Position numbers and translations under genes: made by a program. The notes beneath the pieces were generated by a model. The model worked only from the letters and a program-made list of their open reading frames with translations. It was not told where the DNA came from and did no database searches. 40,933 nucleotides of DNA from Bdellovibrio sp. ZAP7 (GTDB lineage Bacteria; Bdellovibrionota_B; Oligoflexia; Oligoflexales; RGVZ01): the NCBI GenBank assembly GCA_945900755.1, contig CAMDKS010000027.1, forward strand, positions 1 through 40,933, in the 5' to 3' direction. How positions within the stretch are numbered: the stretch's first letter is position 1; each line of letters opens with the position of its first letter. Positions 23,758 through 32,498 of this stretch are shown piece by piece.

Positions 23758-25446
23758 CTATCGCAGAGCGGTAAAATGTTCTTCGCACGCTTTTTTGCCC
23801 TCGGTTAACGTGGCACAGCGTTTTCCTGCGGCAAGAATCTGAGCAAGAATCTGAGCATTGACCAGCGGTTTATCCACCCAAGGGCGAAGACTTTTTACAA
23901 CGCGACTAGCACGCACTTTGTTCCTTCCCGCAAAACCGTCTATTTCTGTAAAGGCCGTATCATAATATTCTGCGACGACCTTGGCCAATTGTCCGACATT
24001 CTTTTTGTCGGCAGGCTTCGTCAATTCGGACATCATGGACAGATCAGAGACAATCCATTGAATTCGCGTCGCACGACCTTTCGCCGAGACTCGCGCCGCA
24101 GACGACCACTTAAGAGCCTCAGAAATTCTCCCTGCATTTTGTTCCAAATTTGCGAGTGATCCCTGATAGTACCACGGTGTATTTGTTTTTTTGAGCTCGC
24201 GAACCAGTAGCGATCTTGCTCCAGCAAAATCTCCCACTTGAATGAGAAAATCCGCCGCCTCGGAGACTACAGCATGTCGATCATAACGACTGTTCGCATC
24301 ATGATCAGCGAGGGCAACGGCCCCACGAACCTCCTTAATCAAAACGGCAGGAAGACTTGACGGCTTCGAATCCGGTGTCATTTTGCTAACCGCAAATTTA
24401 ATTTTTGGATTAATCGACAAAAGACGATTTAACGTGGACGTAGTTTTGTCTTTAGAAAAATCACTCATGGATGACAGAATTCTGGATTCTAGTGTTTGCC
24501 GCGAATTATTGTTAACAGGCTCCAACCACGAAACGAGATCGGCACCTTCCCAAATAATAAAATTGCTGGCTGAGCGCACTGATTCCTGATCTGCCAAAAT
24601 AATAGTGAGCCACCGAGGCACATCCGCACGAACAGCCTCTAAGGCTGCCCTCAGTTTCTCGTCTTCCAGCCCTTCACTTTTTGTTTTAATCGGCACTGCG
24701 GCTACCGCCGCTTGGCCCGCAACAGGGACCGCCTCTAAGGCCTGGATTGCCGAGGTCACCGCCGATAACGCAGCAGCAGCAAGCAACGCTTGCTCCACCT
24801 TAAGCTTCGAAGGAATACCTTTTATCAGCGCCGCATGCTTTTTAAGGGCAACTTCGGGTGTCATTTTCAATGCTGACGCCGCAGACCATTGATTATGAGC
24901 CAAGAGCTTCCAGTCATTTTCGGTAGCATTACCAGATTCTACATGCGCTAATGCTTCCGTTGCCGGGCCAGCAGCCGCAATGGCCGTCGACAATGATGCC
25001 TGAAATTCTTGAAAATCTGTGCTGGCCGTCAGTCGCATCCACTCCTCTCCCTTAGGGCCGAGCAGCAGCACTGTCGGATAACCTGAGATCTTTAGCGTCT
25101 CGCCCCAAGTTTGGGCGTTGGACTGATCACCGTCCAGATAAACCGCGATCAAAGGTTTTATGAGATCATTAAATTTTGGATGACTGAACACCTCTGCCTT
25201 CAGTTCATTGCACGGTGGGCACCACACAGCCCCCCAATAAACTAAAATTGGTTGATGCTCGCGCTCTGCCTCAGCAAGAACTTTATCCATGTCTCCTTGG
25301 CGCCATGGGGCCTCATGCACAACATCATGCGCATCAGAGCCTCTCAGGACTTCAGACGTGCCAGAGGCGAAACTAACCGTTTCACCGGCGAGAATTCCAA
25401 GAATTATAGCCGTGATTTTTGCCGAAAAAAATGCTTGCCGCATCAT
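23758..25446 (-). CDS. Exported thioredoxin-fold protein with long helical C-terminal region (562 aa)
   Basis: An exported protein. A signal peptide (residues about 1-28) precedes a thioredoxin-like domain of about residues 45-160, with active site WCPPC (Trp75, Cys76, Cys79) and the cis-Pro segment 'SGYPTVLLLG'. This resembles DsbD-gamma/thioredoxin_7 domains that reduce disulfides outside the cytoplasm. The remaining ~400 residues are helical and Ala-rich, with a TPR-like part (about 380-470, 'DFAGARSLLVRELKKTNTPWYYQGSLANLEQNAGR'). They probably bind a partner or substrate. The start MetMet has GGAG just upstream. Thioredoxin fused to a TPR-type region points to a periplasmic redox chaperone, but the client is unknown. 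Confidence 0.8.
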   Translation of the reverse strand: MMRQAFFSAKITAIILGILAGETVSFASGTSEVLRGSDAHDVVHEAPWRQGDMDKVLAEAEREHQPILVYWGAVWCPPCNELKAEVFSHPKFNDLIKPLIAVYLDGDQSNAQTWGETLKISGYPTVLLLGPKGEEWMRLTASTDFQEFQASLSTAIAAAGPATEALAHVESGNATENDWKLLAHNQWSAASALKMTPEVALKKHAALIKGIPSKLKVEQALLAAAALSAVTSAIQALEAVPVAGQAAVAAVPIKTKSEGLEDEKLRAALEAVRADVPRWLTIILADQESVRSASNFIIWEGADLVSWLEPVNNNSRQTLESRILSSMSDFSKDKTTSTLNRLLSINPKIKFAVSKMTPDSKPSSLPAVLIKEVRGAVALADHDANSRYDRHAVVSEAADFLIQVGDFAGARSLLVRELKKTNTPWYYQGSLANLEQNAGRISEALKWSSAARVSAKGRATRIQWIVSDLSMMSELTKPADKKNVGQLAKVVAEYYDTAFTEIDGFAGRNKVRASRVVKSLRPWVDKPLVNAQILAQILAAGKRCATLTEGKKACEEHFTALR

Positions 25447-25513
25447 GTATGCTCCGAAAAAAAAGGCTCGTGGTCATTCGCCGGGATCCTTCGAATAAGG
25501 TAAGATTCTGCTC

Positions 25514-25547
25514 AAAATGGCCGAACAACGCAGAGTTCGGCCATTTT
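25514..25547 (-). terminator. Intrinsic terminator after the 25.6-kb lipoprotein gene
   Basis: A perfect 13-bp inverted repeat (25514-25526 and 25535-25547) with an 8-nt loop. On the minus strand the stem runs into TTTT. It lies 10 bp beyond the lipoprotein stop and separates it from the thioredoxin-fold gene downstream. Confidence 0.75.
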
Positions 25548-25556
25548 TAGCTGAAT

Positions 25557-26129
25557 CTAATTACAACGGGCCACCTGTGAGGGTGATCCAACAATAACTC
25601 CATCCACCGCCTGACGATTTGAATCAAGATTTACATAGGCCGCAACCAATGGAGACCATAATAGAAATTTCTTAACCGAAAAACCATTGACACTACACAC
25701 ATCAAATCGTTGAGCATTGCCTAAGCGAAATTTAAGTTGAATGTCGCGGTCAATCGCGATATGGGGCACGCCAAGACCTGGCAAATTCATTTTGGAGACG
25801 TGCACTTCTAGCGCCGTTCCAGAATTAGTTCCCGTACAGATCGAACCCTCACAAGTGACTGAGGCCTCGTCTCCACGAGACTCATTTATTTGAGCCAGTT
25901 CAGCCGCAGTAAAGGGAATGAGGCCAATTAACGAAACCAAAGACACGACACCCCGGCCACTCGACCGAATGTGCTCTAAGGAATCGGTCAATTGGACCAT
26001 CCTCTCAGAATTGAACTGATTACCGGGAACTGAAATGTTCACTTTTACTTTGGACGACTGTGGTTGTTGACGCCCGCAACCGAACACGAATGTTAAACAA
26101 GCGACCGATGTGACAAGTAATAAACGCAT
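25557..26129 (-). CDS. Lipoprotein of unknown function (190 aa)
   Basis: A short lipoprotein: MRLLLVTSVACLTFVFGC ends in a lipobox with Cys18, followed by a Gln/Ser linker. The body is predicted to be mostly beta-stranded, with four further Cys (in TCEGSIC, FDVCS and the C-terminal RCN) that could form disulfides. The start has GGGAG ten bases ahead. No domain was recognised, and the flanking genes (exported thioredoxin-fold protein, membrane-anchored SurA-like protein) are also envelope proteins. Its disulfides could be clients of the thioredoxin-fold neighbour, which is only a guess. A strong terminator follows. Confidence 0.65.
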   Translation of the reverse strand: MRLLLVTSVACLTFVFGCGRQQPQSSKVKVNISVPGNQFNSERMVQLTDSLEHIRSSGRGVVSLVSLIGLIPFTAAELAQINESRGDEASVTCEGSICTGTNSGTALEVHVSKMNLPGLGVPHIAIDRDIQLKFRLGNAQRFDVCSVNGFSVKKFLLWSPLVAAYVNLDSNRQAVDGVIVGSPSQVARCN

Positions 26130-26401
26130 AGTATAGATTCTCCCAACGAAAAATTTTTTTACCCTAATTCGGCCAACACCCTAGCGCTGAACCGCCTACC
26201 GTGCGCAATGTACACAATCCTTGAGTAGATTTCTAGGACATTCAGAATCCTAGCCACCACCTTGACGACGAAAAGAATCCAGATTTTGATGGATTATTCC
26301 TTCTATCCTTGTAATAATATTCCCAACATTCAAATTTAAAAATCACTTGTGAACCAACGTCTAAACTTGCCATTACATTAAAAATTGAGTGAACAAGAAA
26401 A

Positions 26402-27325
26402 ATGAAAAAAAAGATTCTTATCGGAATAGCCCTAGCATTTATCGTACTCACACTTCTCCTGGCGAAGCCACGCATTAAAGCTTGGACCTATAGCCACGTG
26501 ACGGTGGCGCAGGTGGGTGACTACAAAATTACGGCCCAAGATATCGCCTGGAAAAATGCCGTGATTCAGGTTTATTATCCCCAAGAAAGTCGAGATGTTG
26601 GACTACAATTACTGACCGGCACCTACACCACGGCTCAAATCCTAAAGAACAATGGCCATGAAATTACAGAAGAAATCCTAAAAAAAGAGAACGAACGCAT
26701 TGATCGGGACACCCTCAGGCCAGAAGTTTTGGCCACCATCAAGGGTATCTTTGAAGGAGATGAGAAGGGCTATCTTCGAATTTACGTCTTTGGCGTCTAT
26801 GCGGAGAGGACCATTTTCTACGATTTTTTCATGCACTCCGAGTCCATTCACGCGGCCTCAAAGCAGGTGGCCCAAGAATTCCTGCAGCGGGTTCTCGCCA
26901 CTCCTAGTCGATTTAACGAGGAGGCAAAAAAATCTAGCCTAAAATCTGCCCCCTTTACCGTGTCCCTGAGTTCTGGCTTAGTCTGGGAGTCGGAAAGCAA
27001 AAAACAGAAACCTTCTGGCCCCAAAATCATTGATGCGAGCAAAACCCCCGCGGACCTTCAACTTAAATTCGACGCAAACGCTCCCCCTCCTGCCGTTTCT
27101 GAAGAGGGCCAGCGCTGGATAAAAGACGTTGTCGCCACCACCGAGCCCGACCACCTATTCCTACAGGTGATCGACCAAGGCGAGTACTGGATGGTCGCTC
27201 GCTACTTGGGTAAGCATAAAAGCAAAAAAGACGCCTACCTCTTTGAATCTGTGACTTTTCCGAAAGCTGATTTTGGCAAATGGAGCGCAGAACAGACCGC
27301 CCTCGTCAAGGTTAGTCCCAAGTAA
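26402..27325 (+). CDS. Membrane-anchored SurA/parvulin-like protein
   Basis: A 307-residue protein with an N-terminal membrane anchor (KKKILIGIALAFIVLTLLLA). The region after it ('VTVAQVGDYKITAQDIAWKNAVIQ…') resembles the start of SurA/PpiD-type peptidyl-prolyl isomerases, where a short strand and helix ('vg…it..d…') open the chaperone module. Helices follow to about residue 170. A C-terminal part ('HLFLQVIDQGEYWMVARYLGKHK') has the strand pattern of a degenerate parvulin domain. No parvulin active-site signature is obvious, so it is more likely a chaperone than an isomerase. It probably sits in the inner membrane facing the periplasm. Confidence 0.55.
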   Translation: MKKKILIGIALAFIVLTLLLAKPRIKAWTYSHVTVAQVGDYKITAQDIAWKNAVIQVYYPQESRDVGLQLLTGTYTTAQILKNNGHEITEEILKKENERIDRDTLRPEVLATIKGIFEGDEKGYLRIYVFGVYAERTIFYDFFMHSESIHAASKQVAQEFLQRVLATPSRFNEEAKKSSLKSAPFTVSLSSGLVWESESKKQKPSGPKIIDASKTPADLQLKFDANAPPPAVSEEGQRWIKDVVATTEPDHLFLQVIDQGEYWMVARYLGKHKSKKDAYLFESVTFPKADFGKWSAEQTALVKVSPK

Positions 27326-27432
27326 GTGACCATTTTTTGCTCCAGGGAACTTGCAGCCTCGACTTGGTGTGCAGGGCTGTGATACTTGATCGCGAGTGAC
27401 GTCAAGGACCTTAAAATATTGGGAGACGAAAG

Positions 27433-28299
27433 ATGACCAACCAATCGAATGCCGCTTTAATCCAAAGTTTGCGTGAGCTCACTGACTTTAATGACATTAT
27501 TAATTTTAAAAAATATCCTATTTTGGATTTGAAGTCCGCAGAAGCACAAACTCTGCTAAACAATTGCAGAAAATCCATCACCGAACTAGGCGCTTGTGAA
27601 CTGCCAGATTTCATCTCTCCAAAGGCCCTTTCCGTTCTTCAATCAGAAAGTGCCGTTTTACAAAAAAATGCTTTTTATAAAGCTGTCGATGCCAACGCCT
27701 ATTTGAAGCCAGGGGATCCAAGTTTACCAAAGGATCATCCCTTAAATATGACCGAGCCCACAAACGTGGGTGTCATTGCCTATGATCAATACCCCGACAA
27801 TTCCCTGCTTCGACGAATTTACGAGTGGAATCCACTGATGGAATTTATCGGGGCCATTCTAAATCTTCCGTCCATCTATCGCTACGGTGACCCTATGGGA
27901 GGCCTTAATTTAGCTGTGATGCGCACAAATGACTACCTGCGCTGGCACTTTGACCAAACTGATTTTGTCACCTCCCTATCGATCCAAGGCTCGGAGAGTG
28001 GCGGAGAATTTGAGTACGCACCACTTATTCGCAGTGAAACCAATGAAAATTTTTCGGATGTTAAAAGTCTTTTGACTGGTGAGCGCTCAAAGGTAACAAA
28101 AATCAAAAATAATCCAGGCACACTCGTGCTGTTTAAGGGACGATTCTCAATTCACCGCGTAACCCCCATCACAGGAGACAGCCCACGGTGGATGGGTTTG
28201 TTTGGCTTTGATTCAAAACCAAATATTTGCAGTACACCGCATTTACTCGAGATGCGTTACGGCAGGCAAAAGCCTTTGGCAACTAAACCGACATTTTAA
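27433..28299 (+). CDS. 2-oxoglutarate/Fe(II)-dependent oxygenase (hydroxylase-type)
   Basis: First gene of a three-gene operon. This 288-residue jelly-roll enzyme has the metal triad His172-x-Asp174 (RWHFDQTDF) and distal His241 (FSIHRVTPI), and a 2-oxoglutarate-binding Arg, probably Arg252 (SPRWMGLFGF). It resembles the free-amino-acid hydroxylase/halogenase group (BesD-like). However, BesD-type halogenases have Gly or Ala in place of the Asp, so this enzyme should hydroxylate rather than chlorinate. Substrate unknown, probably an amino acid given the downstream ammonia-lyase-like gene. GGGAG precedes the ATG. ALDH starts 33 nt after its stop. Confidence 0.85.
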   Translation: MTNQSNAALIQSLRELTDFNDIINFKKYPILDLKSAEAQTLLNNCRKSITELGACELPDFISPKALSVLQSESAVLQKNAFYKAVDANAYLKPGDPSLPKDHPLNMTEPTNVGVIAYDQYPDNSLLRRIYEWNPLMEFIGAILNLPSIYRYGDPMGGLNLAVMRTNDYLRWHFDQTDFVTSLSIQGSESGGEFEYAPLIRSETNENFSDVKSLLTGERSKVTKIKNNPGTLVLFKGRFSIHRVTPITGDSPRWMGLFGFDSKPNICSTPHLLEMRYGRQKPLATKPTF

Positions 28300-28332
28300 T
28301 TCTTGTGGACCGCAATTTAAGGAAAAGAAACC

Positions 28333-29841
28333 ATGACCGCAATTAATTCCGCTCGTAAAGACTGGGCTAAAAAATGGATGTCGCGAAAACTCACCGGGTT
28401 TGCTGGCGATAAATTTCTTTCCACAGACGGGACAACGTTTACGCCCTTGAACCCGGCCACCGGCGAGCCTTTGGCTGTTCATGTTGAAACCTCTGCGGCC
28501 AATGTGGATCTTGCGGTTAGGGCAGCTCACGGCGCCTTCCAAGACCGAGCTTGGCGCGGCATGAGTCGTGCAAAACGTGTGGAATGCCTACGCGGTATTG
28601 CCTCTGTGATCCGGGAACATCAGGCTGAACTTGCCACCCTTGAAACTCTAGCCAATGGCAAAACATATGTAGAAGCCTTTGATGACGACATGCCGGAGAG
28701 TGCTGATGTTTTTGATTATTATTCAGGTTGGGTCGACAAGCTTTACGGCGAATCGAGCCCCGTTGCCGAAGGCTTTATCAACTACACAAAACGCGAGCCC
28801 ATGGGTGTTTGTGCACTCGTCGTGCCGTGGAATTTTCCGTTACTATTAGCCTGCTGGAAAATAGCGCCCGCACTGGCCATGGGCAATACGGTCGTCATTA
28901 AACCTGCACCTCAAACCTCACTGACCCTGATACGCCTCGCAGAATTGATCCAAGAACGCGGTATTCTGCCTGCAGGCGTATTTAATGTGGTCCTTGGCGG
29001 AACGATTCCTGGGGAAGCTCTCACTAGGCACAACCTCGTTAACAAAATATCATTTACTGGGGGCACGAATACCGGTCGCCACATCCTCAAGGCCTCTGCA
29101 GACTCCAACCTGAAGCCGGTGACTCTCGAACTTGGCGGCAAGTCTCCGAACATCATCTTTCAGGACGCCGGAGACCTCGACGCCGTAGCTGAGCGGTCAT
29201 TTGTGGCCATGTTCTCGCACAAAGGCGAAAAGTGTTCGGAGCCGACTCGCATGATCATTCATGAAAGCATTCATGATGAGATGATGGCAAAACTCCAAAA
29301 ACATGCGGAGGCCGTTCGTTGCGGAGACCCGTTCTCAGCCGATACCACCCAAGGGGCCCAATGCTTCGAAGAGCATATGAATAAGATCCTTAGTTACATT
29401 GAAGTCGGAAAAAAAGAAGGTGGAAAAGTTATTGCAGGAGGCCACCGCGACATGACCGGCACCAATGGCAAAGGCTGTTTTGTCAGACCTACGATCATCA
29501 CTGGCGTCACGTCTAAAATGACCATATTTCAAGAAGAAATTTTTGGGCCAGTGCTCTCAGTCACCACCTTTAAGGACGAAGCCGAAGCGATTCGCCTGGC
29601 AAACGACTCGCGCTACGGCTTAGCCGCAGGTCTCTATTCAAAAGATATCGACCGCGCAATGCGTGTGGCTGGACAGCTCGAAGCGGGCCAGGTTTTTGTG
29701 AATCGTTACGGCTGCTATGACTTTGCCGCACCGTTTGGCGGCTTCAAAGAAAGTGGCTGGGGCAAAGAGATGGCCATCCATTCGCTGGATAGTTACACTC
29801 GTTTAAAAAGTATCTGGATTAAAGTCGACGAGAAATATTAA
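28333..29841 (+). CDS. Aldehyde dehydrogenase (NAD(P)+-dependent)
   Basis: Oxidises an aldehyde to the acid using NAD(P)+. A full-length (502 aa) ALDH-superfamily protein with Asn167 (VVPWNFPL), the cofactor-binding '[10 protein letters not shown]', '[11 protein letters not shown]', general base Glu266 ([10 protein letters not shown]) and nucleophile Cys301 ([11 protein letters not shown]). '[15 protein letters not shown]' and '[14 protein letters not shown]' are the usual C-terminal motifs. The Cys context GEKC differs from the common GQ.C and may mark a subfamily. It is the middle gene of the operon with an oxygenase (33 nt upstream) and an ammonia-lyase-like enzyme (14 nt downstream), so it probably acts on a product of one of them. 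Confidence 0.93.
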   Translation: MTAINSARKDWAKKWMSRKLTGFAGDKFLSTDGTTFTPLNPATGEPLAVHVETSAANVDLAVRAAHGAFQDRAWRGMSRAKRVECLRGIASVIREHQAELATLETLANGKTYVEAFDDDMPESADVFDYYSGWVDKLYGESSPVAEGFINYTKREPMGVCALVVPWNFPLLLACWKIAPALAMGNTVVIKPAPQTSLTLIRLAELIQERGILPAGVFNVVLGGTIPGEALTRHNLVNKISFTGGTNTGRHILKASADSNLKPVTLELGGKSPNIIFQDAGDLDAVAERSFVAMFSHKGEKCSEPTRMIIHESIHDEMMAKLQKHAEAVRCGDPFSADTTQGAQCFEEHMNKILSYIEVGKKEGGKVIAGGHRDMTGTNGKGCFVRPTIITGVTSKMTIFQEEIFGPVLSVTTFKDEAEAIRLANDSRYGLAAGLYSKDIDRAMRVAGQLEAGQVFVNRYGCYDFAAPFGGFKESGWGKEMAIHSLDSYTRLKSIWIKVDEKY

Positions 29842-29855
29842 CGGGGAGCTTAGTT

Positions 29856-31094
29856 ATGGCAAGAGCAAGCTCCGAATCATCAGACTCAAAAATTGTCGAC
29901 GTGGTCACTTACCATGGATGGGGCGGATATTTTTTTGAAGACCTCGAAAAAATCCGCGCAGAAAAAATCGCGCCTGAAAATCGTTATCATACGGCGACCG
30001 GTCACGACCGTTATCCCTTTGTACGCAGTCCTGCCCCGGTCGTGGGCCTTGGTTTAAAACTGTCCAATGGTCGAACGTTTTGGGGCGACGCAGTGGCGGT
30101 ATCTTTTGGCGGAAAATCCGGTCGCGCAGGGCCAGGCAGTCCTGCCCTCCTTGACGTGTGGATTCGTACCAAATTAAAGCCGTGGTTTGTAGGACTCCCC
30201 TTAACCCGGTGGCTTGAAACAGAGGCCGCCTTCCTCCTAGAATTTCCCGACGCTCCTGCGTTTGTTCGCTACGCCGTTAGTCAAGCGGTGGTAGGAGGCG
30301 TGAGTTTTGCCACCAATGAGGTGCCATTTAAAATGATGGCCCGAGAGCTTGAACTCCCAATCATTAACAAAACGATCCCACTACACGGTTCCTCGGGCGC
30401 TGATTGGGGGGGGGCCGTAGACCGGATGCTCGCACGAAATATTCCATTTTTGCCGCAGGGGCAATTTGAAAACATAGACGAACAAATTGGCGTGAATGGC
30501 GAACATCTTTTGACTTGGATTCGACATTTTAAAACGAGAGCCAATAAATTTTCGTACCTTCCGACGTTGACGTTAGATTTTCACGGGGCTCTAGACACGG
30601 CCTTCAACCACGACCTCGCGCTCATATCCACTTTTATTGCTGCCATGGCCAAGGAGGCCTACCCCCATAGGCTCCACGTGGAAAGCCCCATTGTCGGCAA
30701 GACTTTGGATGACCATGCGATGCGTTGTGCGGAAATTCGTAAGCACCTAACCTCGAAATCTCCAGACACGAGGATTATTGCCGACGAGTGGGCCAACGAG
30801 GCTTCAGATATTGACCTCCTCATTCGAACGAAAGCGGTCGATGGGATACATATTAAAATGCCCGATACTGGGTCTTTGTCAGAGTGCGCTAAGGCCGTGT
30901 TATTGTGTAAAAACAACAATATTTTCAGCCTGCTTGGCGGCAGCTGTACCGAAACAGATATCGGCGCGAGAATGTCTGCGCACCTGGCACTGGCGACCCG
31001 CCCAGATGCATTACTGGTAAAGCCCGGCATGGGCTTTGACGAGTCCCACTCCTTACTCTTCAACGAAATGGCTCGATCTGTAAGTACAACTTAG
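29856..31094 (+). CDS. Methylaspartate ammonia-lyase-like enolase-superfamily enzyme
   Basis: A 412-residue homologue of 3-methylaspartate ammonia-lyase (MAL). It keeps the barrel's Mg2+ ligands Asp241 (TLDFHG), Glu276 (HVESP) and Asp310 (IADEW), the catalytic Lys334 (HIKMPDTG), and the segments 'GGSCTETD' and 'KPGMGFDE' of that family. Compared with the Clostridium tetanomorphum enzyme as I recall it, pocket residues differ: Q73 to Ser, Q172 to Ser, H194 to Gln (residue 201), and Q329 to His (332). It is therefore unlikely to use 3-methylaspartate itself and probably eliminates or isomerises another amino-acid-like substrate. It is the last gene of the oxygenase-ALDH operon, 14 nt behind ALDH, with GGGGAG ahead of its ATG. 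Confidence 0.8.
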   Translation: MARASSESSDSKIVDVVTYHGWGGYFFEDLEKIRAEKIAPENRYHTATGHDRYPFVRSPAPVVGLGLKLSNGRTFWGDAVAVSFGGKSGRAGPGSPALLDVWIRTKLKPWFVGLPLTRWLETEAAFLLEFPDAPAFVRYAVSQAVVGGVSFATNEVPFKMMARELELPIINKTIPLHGSSGADWGGAVDRMLARNIPFLPQGQFENIDEQIGVNGEHLLTWIRHFKTRANKFSYLPTLTLDFHGALDTAFNHDLALISTFIAAMAKEAYPHRLHVESPIVGKTLDDHAMRCAEIRKHLTSKSPDTRIIADEWANEASDIDLLIRTKAVDGIHIKMPDTGSLSECAKAVLLCKNNNIFSLLGGSCTETDIGARMSAHLALATRPDALLVKPGMGFDESHSLLFNEMARSVSTT

Positions 31095-31413
31095 AGAGAC
31101 GCCTTGAGTGCGTCGCACGCCCAGTCCTCAAGGGGCTTCTCGGCGACCCCTTCTTTAAGTGCAGAGCCTTCAACCTCCTAAACTTATAGACTTATTAAAT
31201 ATTTAATGATTCTGCCCCCCATTTTGTGCCCAAGGTGCGAATGGTCTTTACACAATCTTTTCCTATAAAAGCATCTAAGTCTTTGACTTGTCTGCCTAAG
31301 ACAGATAGACTTATATCAGTCACTAACTAATCATTAGTGGCCCATATAATTCGGTAATTGGACCGGCGTTTCTACCAAACACCTTAAATGTTTGACTATG
31401 GGAGTAAGAATTA
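31095..31413. other. 319-bp intergenic region between the oxygenase operon and the nuclease gene
   Basis: The left part contains a GC-rich inverted repeat (GCCTTGAG near 31110, CTCAAGG near 31132). A short minus-strand frame without a start codon (31091-31180) reads like protein sequence (…LKEGVAEKPLEDWACDALKASL) and may be a gene remnant. The right part holds the probable promoter of the nuclease gene and a perfect 6-bp hairpin (CACTAA 31321-31326, TTAGTG 31334-31339) in its leader. Confidence 0.5.
31283..31311 (+). promoter_or_regulatory. Sigma-70-type promoter candidate for the nuclease gene
   Basis: TTGACT (-35), a 17-bp spacer and TAGACT (-10) have consensus spacing, with 5/6 and 4/6 matches. 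Transcription would start near 31318, leaving a leader of about 95 nt that includes the CACTAA/TTAGTG hairpin. Confidence 0.45.
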
Positions 31414-32319
31414 ATGATGCAGACTTGCGTGCGTTCGTTTTTAGTACTTGGATTGATTGGCTCTACACAGGCATTCGCTTGGGGTCAAAAAGGTCATATG
31501 ACCGTTAACCGGATTGCCATTTCAATGGTTTCCAATCCACAAGCAAAGCGTTTCCTTGACGCAAACAGCGCTCAAATGATTGAGTTCGCTAAAATTCCAG
31601 ATATCAAATGGAAAAGTGGACCGAACGCTGAAAAAGAAAAACCAATGCATTGGTTTCAGATGGATGCTTACAACTCAAATCGGTTTGGCGAAGAGCTTGC
31701 CGATTTTATTTTAGGCAAAGCACAAGACGAACTCTCAAAAGAATTTATTACCAAAAATGGTTCGGCCATGTGGCGCGTTAGTGATTTCTACGTCCAACTT
31801 GTAGAAGCGATAAGAGCTGGTAACTTTAAACGTGCCATTCAAGTTGCGGGAGTCATGGGTCACTACGTTGGCGACATGACACAACCCATGCATGCGACCA
31901 GTGACTACGATGGTCAATCCAGAAACAGTCCCGGCGTCCATAAATATTATGAGACAACCCTCGTTGATCGCTTAGATGACGCCCATTTATTTGATTCTGT
32001 TCAAAGGTCTGCTGGAGAACGCCGAAGCGGATTAGAACGCTCAATCGGCAACGACTTGGATAATGCTGAGCTTCAGCATGTTTCCTGGTCTGACGCGGGG
32101 GACGCGTTCAATGCGCTTGAAACTGTTTATGATCACATGAAATCTAACAACAATGATGATGCTTGGCTTGAATCTGACCTTAAGCCCCGTATCGGTCGCG
32201 CTTCAGCCCTTCTTGGGAAAATATGGGACGTCGCCTTTTTTACAGCCGGCACCCAAAATCTGCCAACCACCAACCTCGGAGTCACTGCCCCTGAGTGGAC
32301 CGCGATCGGCCAACGCTAA
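31414..32319 (+). CDS. S1/P1-type zinc nuclease (phospholipase C/P1 nuclease superfamily), exported
   Basis: A 301-residue secreted nuclease of the S1/P1 type, which cleaves single-stranded nucleic acids and removes 3'-phosphates using three Zn2+. The signal peptide ends QAFA and the mature enzyme starts at Trp23 (WGQKGH), whose amino group and first His are zinc ligands in the family. Further ligands are Asp in 'KIPDIKW', His in 'MHWFQMD', and 'HYVGDMTQPMH' (H-x3-D-x5-H). The last pair is 'HKYYE' where most members have H-x3-D. A predator or scavenger could use it to feed on nucleic acids or to destroy external DNA. A strong ribosome-binding site (GGGAG) precedes MetMet. A terminator follows. 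Confidence 0.88.
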   Translation: MMQTCVRSFLVLGLIGSTQAFAWGQKGHMTVNRIAISMVSNPQAKRFLDANSAQMIEFAKIPDIKWKSGPNAEKEKPMHWFQMDAYNSNRFGEELADFILGKAQDELSKEFITKNGSAMWRVSDFYVQLVEAIRAGNFKRAIQVAGVMGHYVGDMTQPMHATSDYDGQSRNSPGVHKYYETTLVDRLDDAHLFDSVQRSAGERRSGLERSIGNDLDNAELQHVSWSDAGDAFNALETVYDHMKSNNNDDAWLESDLKPRIGRASALLGKIWDVAFFTAGTQNLPTTNLGVTAPEWTAIGQR

Positions 32320-32335
32320 GTTTAAGTTTTTTCAG

Positions 32336-32388
32336 AAACCTCATCTTACGCTACTTTTAAACAAGTCAGCCTTAGATGAGGTTTTTTT
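32336..32388 (+). terminator. Intrinsic terminator after the nuclease gene
   Basis: AAACCTCATCT (32336-32346) pairs with AGATGAGGTTT (32374-32384), a perfect 11-bp stem. The T-run goes on to 32388. The loop is long (27 nt), but the stem and T-tract are typical. Confidence 0.75.
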
Positions 32389-32498
32389 ATGACTATTGAG
32401 AATGGACAAGTTGCTGGCGATAAAATTAGCTTTAAATTTTGAAAATAAGCTAAAATAAATAGAAATGTAAGCTTGATTAGCGATACTTGGGGGATTTG

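Noticed and set aside
27433..28299. The oxygenase as an amino-acid halogenase (BesD type)
   Set aside because: The metal site keeps Asp174 (HFD); halogenases need Gly or Ala at that position to bind chloride.
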